Shown: piece after piece, positions 18,345 through 26,967 of the stretch
Position numbering within the stretch: position 1 is the first letter of the stretch
Layout of the letters: each line of letters begins with the position of its first letter
Notes under the pieces: generated by a model
Databases searched by the model: none
Seen by the model: only the letters and a program-made list of their open reading frames with translations
Told to the model about the DNA's origin: nothing
From: Candidatus Cryptobacteroides aphodequi
GTDB taxonomy: Bacteria; Bacteroidota; Bacteroidia; Bacteroidales; UBA932
NCBI GenBank assembly: GCA_018065265.1
Contig: JAGHTP010000113.1
Coordinates: forward strand, 1-50,636
Direction: 5' to 3'
DNA: 50,636 nt
Translations under genes and position numbers: made by a program

Positions 18345-18659
18345 ATGCAGAAGATGTTCTATTCGATAAGTGAGGCAGCAGAGCTGATAGGGGAGCCCAT
18401 CTCCAAGATACGCTACTGGTCTGACAAGTTTCCTTCGCGCGTTCAGCCCCATCGTACAGCAAAGGGCAACCGCCAGTTCACTCAGGATGACATAGACGCC
18501 CTCAAACAGATAAAGCTGCTTGCGGGCCGCGGTCTTTCGCTCGAAGCCGTCGAGCGCGAACTCGCTTCCGGAAGCAACAGCGCGGAGAGTGTGGCCAAGG
18601 CTCTGGACCAGTTGAAATCCATTCGGGAACGTTTGCTGGAAATACGTGAGAAACTCTAA
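18345..18659 (+). CDS. MerR-family DNA-binding protein
   Basis: A 104-residue protein with an N-terminal winged helix-turn-helix of MerR type (FYSISEAAELIGEPISKIRY, then FTQDDIDALKQIKLLAGRGL) and a short C-terminal coiled coil. There is no effector domain and no metal-binding cysteine, as in the small MerR-like proteins often found in Bacteroidota. It begins three bases after the second M23 gene and probably belongs to the same transcript. Targets cannot be told from the sequence; the cell-wall genes beside it are candidates. Confidence 0.85.
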   Translation: MQKMFYSISEAAELIGEPISKIRYWSDKFPSRVQPHRTAKGNRQFTQDDIDALKQIKLLAGRGLSLEAVERELASGSNSAESVAKALDQLKSIRERLLEIREKL

Positions 18660-18668
18660 TATTTTTAC

Positions 18669-18676
18669 TAAATTTG
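18669..18676 (+). promoter_or_regulatory. -7 box before the zinc-ribbon gene
   Basis: TAAATTTG lies in the 65-base gap after the MerR-like gene and 48 bases before the ATG at 18725. It fits the TAnnTTTG element. No good -33 TTTG is found at 19-21 bases upstream. Confidence 0.45.
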
Positions 18677-18724
18677 CGACCGCCCCGTCAAGGCGGCAGA
18701 ACACGAAATAATATATTACCCAAT

Positions 18725-19546
18725 ATGGCAGAAAAGACATCAATCAAGAAGATCGAGACACCGATCGACGAGAGGGAAACCTTCGTCTCCCTCCAGAAGA
18801 ACTTTGCCGACTCCTCACTCAGCATCGAGGAGAAACTGAAGGTTCTCTATGACCTCCAGCAGACCGACAACGAAATTGAAAAGATCAAGCAGCTCCGCGG
18901 CGAACTTCCCGAGGAAGTGGCCGAGCTTGAAGCCGAACTCGAGGCCCTCAAGGCCAAGGTGGCTCACCTCGACGAGGTCATCGACGAATACAACAACTCA
19001 ATCGAGGCCAACAAGGAGCAGATCGTTGAGCTCGATGCCGAAATCGAGAAATACCGCGCCCAGCTCGAGAACGTTTCAAACAGCCGCGAGTACGACAGCA
19101 TCAACAAGGAACTCGAGAACCAGGATCTCCTCCGTCAGATAGCCGACAAGCACATCGGAGAGGCCCGTATGGCAATCGCCGAGCGTAAAGAAGCCATTGC
19201 CGAAATCGGTGACCGTATCGTCATCCGCGAAGAGGATCTTGCTGCAAAGAAGGCTGAGCTCGAAAGCATCGTTGAATCGACAGCAGCCGAGGAGAAAGTT
19301 CTCACCGAGCGTCGCGAGGCCCTCACAGCCCGGATCGACGCCCGCACCCTCAGCGCATACGACCGTATCCGCACCAGCACCCACAACCACCTTGCAGTGG
19401 TAAGCGTCTATAACGGCGACAGTTGTGGCGGATGTTTCAGTACCATCACTCCCCAGAGGCTTGTGGACATAGCAACGGGCAAGAAACTCGTCATCTGCGA
19501 GCACTGCGGACGCATACTTGTATCCGTAGATGCCCCGGCCGAATAA
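18725..19546 (+). CDS. Coiled-coil protein with C-terminal C4 zinc ribbon
   Basis: A 273-residue protein of the DUF164-like zinc-ribbon family. The first 210 residues form a long, highly charged antiparallel coiled coil (ELEAELEALKAKV is typical). The last 45 hold two Cys pairs (CGGC and CEHC) around the conserved TPQRLVDIA segment. I chose the ATG at 18725 (MAEKTSIKK) because an in-frame start further upstream would overlap the promoter box and give a non-conserved N-terminus. Family members are suggested to bind nucleic acid or work with the ribosome, but no firm role is known to me. The 3' end overlaps dnaB by 17 bases. Confidence 0.85.
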   Translation: MAEKTSIKKIETPIDERETFVSLQKNFADSSLSIEEKLKVLYDLQQTDNEIEKIKQLRGELPEEVAELEAELEALKAKVAHLDEVIDEYNNSIEANKEQIVELDAEIEKYRAQLENVSNSREYDSINKELENQDLLRQIADKHIGEARMAIAERKEAIAEIGDRIVIREEDLAAKKAELESIVESTAAEEKVLTERREALTARIDARTLSAYDRIRTSTHNHLAVVSVYNGDSCGGCFSTITPQRLVDIATGKKLVICEHCGRILVSVDAPAE

Positions 19547-21005
19547 TACCAAAGCCGCAGGGCAACAGAAGGCAATCGCCGACATCGGGCTTGAGATGGG
19601 ACACGTCCCTCCTCAGGCTCTTGATGTTGAAGAGGCTGTGCTCGGAGCAATGCTGCTGGAATCGTCCTGCGTGGACGAGGCCATGGAGTCGCTGACTCCC
19701 GGATGCTTCTATGACGAGCGCCACAGGACCATCTTCGAGGCTATCTCCGCTCTCGTGAACGAACACGTGAGCGTCGACATAATCACCGTCGGAGCAAAGC
19801 TCAAGGAAATGGGCAAGCTCGAGATGGTGGGCGGAACCGTGGTTCTCGCCGGCCTCTCCGACAAGGTGGGCAGCGCCGCGCATATGGAATACTATGTGCG
19901 CATCCTCAAGCAGAAGACCATCCAGCGCGATCTCATAACCGCAGCCACACAGATCCTCGGCGACGCATACAACGACGGCGTCAAGGTGGATGACCTCATC
20001 GACAAGGCCCAGTCCCGCGTTTACGACGCCATCCAGAACAATGTGCGCAAGGATGTGCAGGACATCAATTCGGTCATCAACCAGGCGATGGACCGCATCC
20101 AGAAGATGCAGACCGTCGAAGGCATTGCCGGCGTTCCCAGTGGATATCCTTCGATAGACAGGGTTACCAACGGCTGGCAGAAGTCCGACCTCATAATCCT
20201 TGCCGCCCGTCCCTCGGTCGGTAAGACAGCCTTCGCCCTTAACATAGCGCGCAACGCGGCTGTCGACCATCATATTCCGGTGGCCATCTTCTCGCTCGAA
20301 ATGTCAAGCCTACAGCTTGCGATGAGGCTTATGACCTCCGAGTCTGGCCTCAGCGCCGACAAGATCAAGGGCGGAAGCAAACTTGAGGACGACGAGTGGA
20401 ACTATCTGGAAATGTCGCTCAAGAACCTCGCGAAAGCGCCTCTGTACATAGATGAAACTCCCGGTCTTCCGCTTATGGAGTTCCGCACGAAAGTGAAGAA
20501 CCTCGTGAAGCAGAAGGGCGTGAGGCTCGTGGTGGTCGATTACCTTCAGCTTATGCAGGGCCCCGTGGAATACCGCGGAATGCGTGAACAGGAAGTGGCC
20601 GCCATCTCCCGTATGCTGAAGGCTACGGCCAAGGAACTCGAGATACCCATCATCGCGCTTTCACAGCTTTCACGTGCTGCCGTGCAGCGCCGCGAGAGCA
20701 ACGGCAAACCCCAGCTTTCCGACCTTCGCGAATCGGGCTCAATCGAGCAGGATGCCGATATGGTAATCTTCATCCACAGGCCCGGTTTCGTCGGGATGTC
20801 CGACGACCCGGCCGAGAAGGACAAGGCTCAGATCATCATTGCCAAGCACCGTAACGGCGAAACCTGCGATATCGATATGATCTTCAAGAGCGAAAAGGTT
20901 CGCTTTATGGAGGTCGATGACGTAACATTCCTTCAGGAGGTGGGCTCCAGTATGAATTCGGCTGACTTCACTCCTGACGACAGCCAGTTCGGTGGCCCGT
21001 TCTAG
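19530..21005 (+). CDS. dnaB: Replicative DNA helicase DnaB
   Basis: A 491-residue hexameric helicase that unwinds DNA at the replication fork. The N-terminal primase-interacting domain starts at VPPQALDVEEAVLGAMLLES. The RecA-like motor has the Walker A motif ARPSVGKTAFALN, Walker B LVVVDYLQLM and the LSQLSRAAVQRR/DLRESGSIEQDAD motifs. There is no intein. The start overlaps the zinc-ribbon gene by 17 bases, and rseC follows after three bases, so dnaB may share transcripts with both. Length and motifs are normal. Confidence 0.98.
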   Translation: MPRPNNTKAAGQQKAIADIGLEMGHVPPQALDVEEAVLGAMLLESSCVDEAMESLTPGCFYDERHRTIFEAISALVNEHVSVDIITVGAKLKEMGKLEMVGGTVVLAGLSDKVGSAAHMEYYVRILKQKTIQRDLITAATQILGDAYNDGVKVDDLIDKAQSRVYDAIQNNVRKDVQDINSVINQAMDRIQKMQTVEGIAGVPSGYPSIDRVTNGWQKSDLIILAARPSVGKTAFALNIARNAAVDHHIPVAIFSLEMSSLQLAMRLMTSESGLSADKIKGGSKLEDDEWNYLEMSLKNLAKAPLYIDETPGLPLMEFRTKVKNLVKQKGVRLVVVDYLQLMQGPVEYRGMREQEVAAISRMLKATAKELEIPIIALSQLSRAAVQRRESNGKPQLSDLRESGSIEQDADMVIFIHRPGFVGMSDDPAEKDKAQIIIAKHRNGETCDIDMIFKSEKVRFMEVDDVTFLQEVGSSMNSADFTPDDSQFGGPF

Positions 21006-21008
21006 CCT

Positions 21009-21428
21009 ATGAAGAGGGAAGAAGTTTCGCATAAGGGCCGCATAGTTGAGATCACTCCGCAGTTCACTACTGTGGAGATTATTTCCGAAAGTGCCTGCAG
21101 CGCCTGTCATGCCAAATCGCTCTGCTCGCTTGGCGAAAGCACAGCGAAGGCAATCAGTCTGCCAACTTCGGCCTGGGACAATTATTCCGTAGGTGACGAG
21201 GTGGAGGTGGTCCTCAAGGCATCAATGGGTCATAAGGCTGTCTGGATAGGATATGCTCTGCCGCTTGCAGTGCTGGTCGTTGTTCTCCTGGCCGTTTCTG
21301 CCGCCGGCGGAAGCGAACTTGCGAGCGGACTTGCGGCCATTGCCGCCGTTTGCGTTTATTATTTTGTGATATGGCTCCTGAGGAACACCCTCAGGAATGA
21401 ATTCGTTTTCAGTATAAAGAAACAGTAA
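21009..21428 (+). CDS. rseC: RseC/MucC-family membrane protein
   Basis: A 139-residue protein with a short cytoplasmic domain holding a Cys cluster (CSACHAKSLCS), then two membrane segments (about 75-95 and 98-118) and a basic tail. This is the SoxR-reducing/RseC family, which in Bacteroidota regularly precedes the Rnf genes. Its stop overlaps the rnfB ATG by one base (TAATG), so it is part of the rnf operon. A role in assembly or redox tuning of Rnf is plausible; sigma-E control as in E. coli is unlikely to carry over. Confidence 0.88.
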   Translation: MKREEVSHKGRIVEITPQFTTVEIISESACSACHAKSLCSLGESTAKAISLPTSAWDNYSVGDEVEVVLKASMGHKAVWIGYALPLAVLVVVLLAVSAAGGSELASGLAAIAAVCVYYFVIWLLRNTLRNEFVFSIKKQ

Positions 21429-22300
21429 TGACAAACATCATTATCTGGACTATCGCAATCCTTGCCGCACTGGGTCTCGTGCTCAGCGTGGTGCTTTTCC
21501 TGGTTGCGAAGAAGTTCAAGGTTGAGGAAGATCCGCGTATCGACGAGGTCGAGGCGGTTATGCCCGGCGCGAACTGTGGCGGTTGCGGCTTTGCCGGTTG
21601 CCGCGCGTTCGCCGAGAGTGCCGTCAAGGCCGGCAATCTGGACAACAACTATTGTCCGGTCGGTGGGGCGGATGTAATGTCCAAGGTGGCTTCCATTCTT
21701 GGCGTTGAGGTCAAGGCAAGCGCTCCCAAAGTGGCTGTCGTGAGATGTAACGGCACCTGCGAAGCGCGCCCGCGCGTGAACGAATACGGCGGCGCGGCGT
21801 CCTGCAAGGTCAAAGCTTCGCTCTATGCCGGTGACACCCTCTGCCAGTGGGGCTGTCTGGGCTGCGGCGACTGCGTTTCGGCCTGCAAGTTCGGAGCTCT
21901 CTCGATGGGCCCGGCCACGGGCCTTCCGGTTGTGGACGAAAGCAAGTGCACCGCCTGCGGTGCCTGCGTGAAGTCCTGCCCGAAGGGCATCATCGAACTC
22001 AGGAACAAGGGTCCCCGCTCAATGAGGGTTGTGGTTGAATGTGTCAACAAGGACAAGGGCGTTCTCGCGCGCAAGGCCTGCAGCAATGCCTGCATAGGTT
22101 GTACGAAGTGCCAGAAGGTCTGCGCTCACGACGCCATCACGATAGAAAGCAATCTTGCGTATATCGACTTCACCAAGTGCAAACTCTGTAAGAAATGTGT
22201 TGCTGAGTGTCCTACCGGAGCGATACACGCTATAAATTTCCCCGTTCTTCCCGCAAAGAAGGTCGAGGACAAACCAAAGGAGACAGGCAATGAGCAGTAA
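21428..22300 (+). CDS. rnfB: Rnf complex subunit RnfB (iron-sulfur)
   Basis: A 290-residue subunit that takes electrons from reduced ferredoxin. It has an N-terminal membrane anchor (about 3-25), an Fe-S domain (CGGCGFAGCRAFAE) and four ferredoxin-type Cys motifs: CLGCGDCVSACKFGAL, CTACGACVKSCP, CIGCTKCQKVC and CKLCKKCVAECPTGAI. Rnf is a membrane ferredoxin:NAD+ oxidoreductase that pumps Na+ or H+. The end overlaps rnfC by 11 bases. Length fits the longer RnfB form seen in anaerobes. Confidence 0.96.
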   Translation: MTNIIIWTIAILAALGLVLSVVLFLVAKKFKVEEDPRIDEVEAVMPGANCGGCGFAGCRAFAESAVKAGNLDNNYCPVGGADVMSKVASILGVEVKASAPKVAVVRCNGTCEARPRVNEYGGAASCKVKASLYAGDTLCQWGCLGCGDCVSACKFGALSMGPATGLPVVDESKCTACGACVKSCPKGIIELRNKGPRSMRVVVECVNKDKGVLARKACSNACIGCTKCQKVCAHDAITIESNLAYIDFTKCKLCKKCVAECPTGAIHAINFPVLPAKKVEDKPKETGNEQ

Positions 22301-23675
22301 ACTGACTTTCCGCATAGGCGGTATCCACCCTTGCGACAATAAAATTTCGCGTGACTGCGCAATAGAGGTTCTGCCTCTTCCCGAAGTCGTATATGTCAGC
22401 ATGGCACAGCACCTCGGTGCGCCTGCCGCTCCGGTCGTTGCCGTCGGCGACAAAGTGCTCGCCGGTCAGGTGATTGCCGAGCCCGCAGGCTTCATCAGCG
22501 CATTCGTTCATTCTCCGGTAAGCGGAACGGTGAAGAGCATAGCTCCGCGCGCCGACATCGCCGGAAGGATGGTGAACCATATCGAAATCGTACGTGAAGG
22601 AGACGAGTGGGCCGAGGGAATCGACCTCAGCACCGATCTCGTGACCGAGATTCCCGCAGACCGCCAGTTCTGCCTCGACCGTATCAAGAACAACGGTGTC
22701 GTCGGCCTCGGTGGCGCGACGTTCCCCACTCACGTCAAACTCAACCCCGCTCCTGGCAGCAAGGCGGAATGCCTGATCATCAACGGAGCCGAGTGCGAGC
22801 CTTACCTTACAAGCGACTACCGCATTATGCTCGAACGCACCAAGGAGATAATCGTCGGTGCCGCGATAATGCAGAGCGTACTTGGCGGATGTCGCTGCGT
22901 CATCGGAATCGAAGAGAACAAGCCCGCCGCCATCAAGGCTATGCGTGCGGCTCTGGCCGAACTGCCTTACGAGGGCATCAAGGTACAGGTTCTGAAGAAG
23001 CGTTATCCGCAGGGCGGAGAGAAACAGCTCATTGATGCTGTAATGCGTCGCCAGGTCGCTTCCGGAGCTCTTCCCATCAGCGTTGGAGCAGTGGTCCAGA
23101 ATATGGCCACAGCGCTCGCCGTGTACGAAGCCGTCCAGAAGAACAGGCCGCTTGTCACCAACGTGCTTACCGTTACGGGTGACTGCCTCCCTGTCTCGGC
23201 TCAGCATAACTATCTCTTCCGCATCGGAATGCCTCTCTCGTACATTGCACAGGTGGCCGGCGGAGTACCAGAAGGCGCCGCAAAGATCATCAGCGGCGGT
23301 CCGATGATGGGAAAGGCCATAAGCAACCTCGATGCCGCTACGGTAAAGGGTTCGTCTTCGATACTGTATCTGAGCGAAGAGGCCACGAGGCGCAAGCCCG
23401 AAAGCGAGTGCATCCGCTGCGGCCGTTGTGCCGATGCCTGCCCTATGGGACTCGAACCTTTCCTGCTGCGCCGTCTTACTGAGGCTGGCGATATGCAGGG
23501 CCTCGAAGCCGCTTCGGTGCAGGACTGCATAGAGTGCGGATGCTGTCTTTACAGCTGCCCCGCCAACATACCCCTTCTCGACCATATCCGTCTCTCGAAG
23601 GGTCAGGTAATGGGAATCATCAGGGCCCGCGCCGCCGCAGCAAAAGCCGCGCAGGCCGCAAACAATCAGAAATAG
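22290..23675 (+). CDS. rnfC: Rnf complex subunit RnfC (NADH-binding)
   Basis: A 461-residue peripheral subunit with the flavin/NADH-binding fold related to NuoF (GLGGATFPTHVKL, INGAECEPYLTSDYR). A SLBB-like region follows, then two 4Fe-4S motifs near the C-terminus (CIRCGRCADACPMGLEP and CIECGCCLYSCPANIPL). It exchanges electrons with NAD+/NADH. It overlaps rnfB by 11 bases and lies 7 bases before rnfD. No residue loss is seen in the cofactor motifs. Confidence 0.97.
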   Translation: MSSKLTFRIGGIHPCDNKISRDCAIEVLPLPEVVYVSMAQHLGAPAAPVVAVGDKVLAGQVIAEPAGFISAFVHSPVSGTVKSIAPRADIAGRMVNHIEIVREGDEWAEGIDLSTDLVTEIPADRQFCLDRIKNNGVVGLGGATFPTHVKLNPAPGSKAECLIINGAECEPYLTSDYRIMLERTKEIIVGAAIMQSVLGGCRCVIGIEENKPAAIKAMRAALAELPYEGIKVQVLKKRYPQGGEKQLIDAVMRRQVASGALPISVGAVVQNMATALAVYEAVQKNRPLVTNVLTVTGDCLPVSAQHNYLFRIGMPLSYIAQVAGGVPEGAAKIISGGPMMGKAISNLDAATVKGSSSILYLSEEATRRKPESECIRCGRCADACPMGLEPFLLRRLTEAGDMQGLEAASVQDCIECGCCLYSCPANIPLLDHIRLSKGQVMGIIRARAAAAKAAQAANNQK

Positions 23676-23682
23676 TGCGATT

Positions 23683-24645
23683 ATGGACAAATATTTAGTT
23701 TCCCCCAATCCGCATATACATACCAGCACATACACCCATACCCTTATGGGAGATGTGTGCATCGCCCTTTTGCCGGCGATAGTGGTTTCGGTGCTCTTCT
23801 ACGGCTGGTCGGAGCTGCTGATTCTCGGGGTCAGCGCCCTCAGCTGTGTGGTTATCGAATGGGCAATCACGAAGTTCCTGCTCAAGAGGGAAGGCCGTTT
23901 CTGCGGCTGCGCCGCGCTTGTGACAGGTCTTCTGCTTGCTATGAACCTTCCTCCCACCACACCCTGGTGGGTAGTTGTGATAGGTGCCATTGTGGCGATA
24001 GGCGTTGCCAAGATGTCTTTCGGCGGCCTTGGACAGAATGTCTTCAACCCGGCGCTGGTCGGCCGCGTGTTCCTTCTCATCTCCTTCCCTGCGATAATGA
24101 CAGACTGGACCGTTCCGGCCGGATTCCTCAGCGGAGTGGACGCCGTTTCGGGCGCCACCCTCCTCGGAAGGTATGCCGAAGGTGGAGTCGAGGCCGTGCA
24201 GGGAGTAGATTATCTGCAGACACTCTTCTTCAATATCGGCGGTAGCGCCGGAGAGATTTCGGCTCTCGCCCTGCTCGCCGGTTGGGTTTATCTGCTTGTC
24301 CGCAAGGTCATCAAGCCCTGGATCACCCTCAGTATCTTCGCTACCGTGGCCGTGGTTGCCACAATCTTCAATCTCTGTGACCCTGCGCAGTACACTGATG
24401 CTCTTTTCAATCTGCTCAGCGGCGGTATGATTCTCGGCGCCTGCTTTATGGCTACCGATTATGTCACCAGCCCTATGAGCACGCTCGGCGGCATCATCTA
24501 CGGCATCGGCATAGGTTTCATAGTTATGATGATACGCTTCTTCGGCTCTTATCCCGAAGGAATGTCGTTCGCCATTCTTCTTATGAATATGGCTGTTCCG
24601 CTCCTCAACAGGGCGTTCCATCAGCGTAAATACGGGAGGGCTTGA
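23683..24645 (+). CDS. rnfD: Rnf complex subunit RnfD (membrane, covalent FMN)
   Basis: A 320-residue integral membrane subunit with about nine hydrophobic segments. The start MDKYLVSPNPHIHT is the usual RnfD N-terminus. The FMN attachment motif SGAT is present (VDAVSGATLLGRY); FMN links to its Thr by a phosphoester bond. It is thought to form part of the ion path with RnfA, RnfE and RnfG. The stop TGA lies two bases before the rnfG ATG. Confidence 0.96.
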   Translation: MDKYLVSPNPHIHTSTYTHTLMGDVCIALLPAIVVSVLFYGWSELLILGVSALSCVVIEWAITKFLLKREGRFCGCAALVTGLLLAMNLPPTTPWWVVVIGAIVAIGVAKMSFGGLGQNVFNPALVGRVFLLISFPAIMTDWTVPAGFLSGVDAVSGATLLGRYAEGGVEAVQGVDYLQTLFFNIGGSAGEISALALLAGWVYLLVRKVIKPWITLSIFATVAVVATIFNLCDPAQYTDALFNLLSGGMILGACFMATDYVTSPMSTLGGIIYGIGIGFIVMMIRFFGSYPEGMSFAILLMNMAVPLLNRAFHQRKYGRA

Positions 24646-24647
24646 CA

Positions 24648-25265
24648 ATGGCTGCAAAAAGTACATTCAGTAATATGGTAATCTGCCTTACGGCAGTGTG
24701 CCTCGTATGCGCTTCGGTTCTGGCCGCCGTATATGCGGTTACGTATGAACCCATAAAGGCTTCGGCCCAGAAGGCCGAAAAGGCCGCCATCAGCGAAGTG
24801 CTTCCTGCCGGATGCACGGTTTCGGAAGCGAAAAGCTGCGAATGCGATGGTCTCACTTACGATTATTATGAGGCTCTTGAAGGCGAGGCTGTCAAGGCTT
24901 ATGCAGTCAAGAGCGCTACAAACGGTTTTGGTGGAAAGCTGCAGCTTATGGTTGGAGTTCTTGAAGACGGCACCGTCTGGGCGACCAAGGTGCTCAGCCA
25001 GAACGAAACCCCGGGTCTTGGTGCCAAGTGCGCCAGCGACGAGGCTTTCTGTGCACAGTGGAGTTACGAAAAGCGTCAGGAGAGCGGCAAGAAGCTCGAA
25101 GTGCTCGCCGTCAGCAAGGATGGCGGTGATGTGGATGCCATAACAGCCTCCACAATCACTTCGCGTGCCTACACCCTCGCCGTCAGCAACGCTGTCAATG
25201 TTGTAAAATCGCTCTGCGGCGAAAAGGTTGATTCCTGGAGCGGGGCATCGGTAAAATCGGAATAG
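24648..25265 (+). CDS. rnfG: Rnf complex subunit RnfG (periplasmic FMN protein)
   Basis: A 205-residue subunit with one N-terminal membrane segment and a periplasmic FMN-binding domain. The flavinylation motif appears as AITASTITSRA, that is T-A-S-T instead of the common S/T-G-A-T; the terminal Thr/Ser needed for the FMN bond is still there. I place the start at ATG 24648 (MAAKSTFSN); a TTG six bases upstream overlaps the rnfD stop and is less likely. It works with RnfD in transmembrane electron transfer. Confidence 0.94.
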   Translation: MAAKSTFSNMVICLTAVCLVCASVLAAVYAVTYEPIKASAQKAEKAAISEVLPAGCTVSEAKSCECDGLTYDYYEALEGEAVKAYAVKSATNGFGGKLQLMVGVLEDGTVWATKVLSQNETPGLGAKCASDEAFCAQWSYEKRQESGKKLEVLAVSKDGGDVDAITASTITSRAYTLAVSNAVNVVKSLCGEKVDSWSGASVKSE

Positions 25266-25268
25266 GCT

Positions 25269-25856
25269 ATGGCAAACAAACTTTCTCTCATTACAAAAGG
25301 CTTCATCAAGGACAACCCCACATTCGTGCTTGTCCTCGGTATGTGCCCGACCCTTGCCACCACTACTTCGGCAATGAATGGTCTCGAGATGGGTCTTGCA
25401 ACTATGTTCGTGCTCATCCTTTCGAACATAGTCATATCGCTTATCGCTCCGGTTGTTCCGGACAAGGTCCATATCCCTGTCTATATCGTGGTCATCGCGA
25501 CTTTCGTAACTGTGCTCCAGCTGCTTATGCAGGCTTATGTGCCCACGGTCTATGAGACTCTGGGCCTGTTTATCCCTCTCATTGTGGTGAACTGCATTGT
25601 CCTCGGCCGCGCCGAGGCCTTCGCCAACAAGAACAGCTGCCTCGATTCAGCTCTCGACGGAATCGGAATCGGTCTTGGCTTCACACTCTCGCTTACCGTT
25701 ATCGGAATCGTGCGTGAGGTGCTCGGAAGCGGATCGGTGTTCGGCTGGAAGTTCATCGCCGGCGATGGAATCCTTGCATTCGTGATGGCTCCCGGTGCCT
25801 TTATGGTTCTCGGATACCTTATGGTTCTTTTCAACAAATATCTTAAGAAGCAGTAG
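25269..25856 (+). CDS. rnfE: Rnf complex subunit RnfE (membrane)
   Basis: A 195-residue protein with six membrane segments. The family motifs include GLFIPLIVVNCIVLGRAEAFA and DGIGIGLGFTLSL, with the Asn-Cys pair conserved between RnfE, RnfA and the NqrD/E subunits of Na+-NQR. The conserved Cys residues help bind a membrane-embedded Fe-S centre shared with RnfA. It starts three bases after rnfG and ends two bases before rnfA. Confidence 0.96.
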   Translation: MANKLSLITKGFIKDNPTFVLVLGMCPTLATTTSAMNGLEMGLATMFVLILSNIVISLIAPVVPDKVHIPVYIVVIATFVTVLQLLMQAYVPTVYETLGLFIPLIVVNCIVLGRAEAFANKNSCLDSALDGIGIGLGFTLSLTVIGIVREVLGSGSVFGWKFIAGDGILAFVMAPGAFMVLGYLMVLFNKYLKKQ

Positions 25857-25858
25857 TT

Positions 25859-26458
25859 ATGGAATTCGTACTTATCATCATCTCTTCGATATTTGTAAAC
25901 AACATACTGCTTGCGCAGTTCCTCGGAATCTGCCCCTTCCTGGGCGTTTCCAACAAACTGTCCACGGCTACCGGAATGTCCGGTGCGGTATGTTTCGTCA
26001 TCACCCTGGCTACGGTCGTAACGTACCTGCTCAACAAGTACCTGCTCGTTCCCTTCGGACTCGAGTTCCTGCAGACCATAGCCTTCATCCTTGTCATTGC
26101 CGCCCTCGTCCAGATGGTCGAGATAGTGCTCAAGAAGGTCTCTCCCTCGCTCTACCAGGCGCTGGGAATCTTCCTCCCGCTTATCACCACCAACTGCGCC
26201 GTGCTCGGTGTCGCCATTACCGTTGTTACGAAGGAGTTCACCTTCGGCGGTGAGGCTCATCTACTCGGACTCGGCGAGGCTACCGTATATGCCCTGGCCA
26301 CCTCGGTCGGCTACGGACTTGCAATGATACTTTTCGCCGGTCTGCGTGAGCATCTGGCCGGCAACAAGGTCCCCGAAGCGTTCAAGGGTCTGCCCATCGC
26401 GCTGATAACCGTCAGCATAATGGCGATGGCTTTCCTCGGATTCTCGGGAATAGTCTAA
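25859..26458 (+). CDS. rnfA: Rnf complex subunit RnfA (membrane)
   Basis: A 199-residue protein with six membrane segments, homologous to RnfE but in inverted orientation. Signatures are NNILLAQFLGICPFLGVS near the start and GIFLPLITTNCAVLGVAI in the middle; the Cys in each contributes to the intramembrane Fe-S site. It completes the set in the order B-C-D-G-E-A, so no subunit is missing. The gene for a small barrel protein follows 23 bases later. Confidence 0.96.
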   Translation: MEFVLIIISSIFVNNILLAQFLGICPFLGVSNKLSTATGMSGAVCFVITLATVVTYLLNKYLLVPFGLEFLQTIAFILVIAALVQMVEIVLKKVSPSLYQALGIFLPLITTNCAVLGVAITVVTKEFTFGGEAHLLGLGEATVYALATSVGYGLAMILFAGLREHLAGNKVPEAFKGLPIALITVSIMAMAFLGFSGIV

Positions 26459-26481
26459 TCTGCCCAAACATTTTGAACAGT

Positions 26482-26967
26482 ATGAAACGCCTGATTGTCT
26501 TTGCCTGCCTGCTGCTCGCATTTGCACAGAGCGCAAGCGCACAGCCCCGCAGCTTCGGTCTGAGGGGTGGAATCGGTCTGGAGATGAGCTACCAGCACGC
26601 CCGGAACGACAACTTCCTCGAAATCGACCTCGGTGTGCTCGGTGATGCCGGTTTAGAGAAGATGCCGGCCTATTACCCGGGGCTTAGACTAAGCGCTGCG
26701 TACGATTTCACCCTGTTCTCCGCCGAAGGCAAGGGAGGCGCATTCGCATTCTATCTCGGCCCCGGTGCCACATTCGGCCTTTACGGACGTTCGAAGCCGG
26801 TTGCAGGCATTCTGATGCAGGTTGGCATAGAATACGACATCCCCAAGGTACCCGTTGCACTGGCAATCGATTTCCGCCCGAATATATGGTTCGGACACGA
26901 AGGTGTACCTATTGAAATTGAACCCCAGAGCGTAATCCCTATGGGAGCGCTCCGTTGGAAATTCTAA
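26482..26967 (+). CDS. Small secreted beta-barrel-like protein
   Basis: A 161-residue protein counted from the ATG at 26482 (MKRLIVF); an in-frame ATG three codons upstream is less signal-like. Signal peptide about 1-20 (ASAQ cleavage). The mature chain alternates hydrophobic and polar residues (LRGGIGLEMSYQH, LRLSAAYDFTLF, FAFYLGPGATFGLYG, VPVALAIDFRPNIWF) and ends in Phe. This is the pattern of an eight-strand outer-membrane barrel or lipid-binding barrel. I do not recognise a named family. Its end overlaps the next gene by 13 bases, so the two are probably translated together. No functional link to Rnf is evident. Confidence 0.7.
   Translation: MKRLIVFACLLLAFAQSASAQPRSFGLRGGIGLEMSYQHARNDNFLEIDLGVLGDAGLEKMPAYYPGLRLSAAYDFTLFSAEGKGGAFAFYLGPGATFGLYGRSKPVAGILMQVGIEYDIPKVPVALAIDFRPNIWFGHEGVPIEIEPQSVIPMGALRWKF

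Noticed and set aside
18345..18659. MerR-type metal or drug sensor
   Set aside because: The protein lacks an effector domain and metal-binding cysteines, so only the DNA-binding call is kept.
22230..23762. A 510-codon open frame opposite rnfC
   Set aside because: RnfC is unmistakable on the plus strand; the antisense product shows no domain, signal peptide or promoter.
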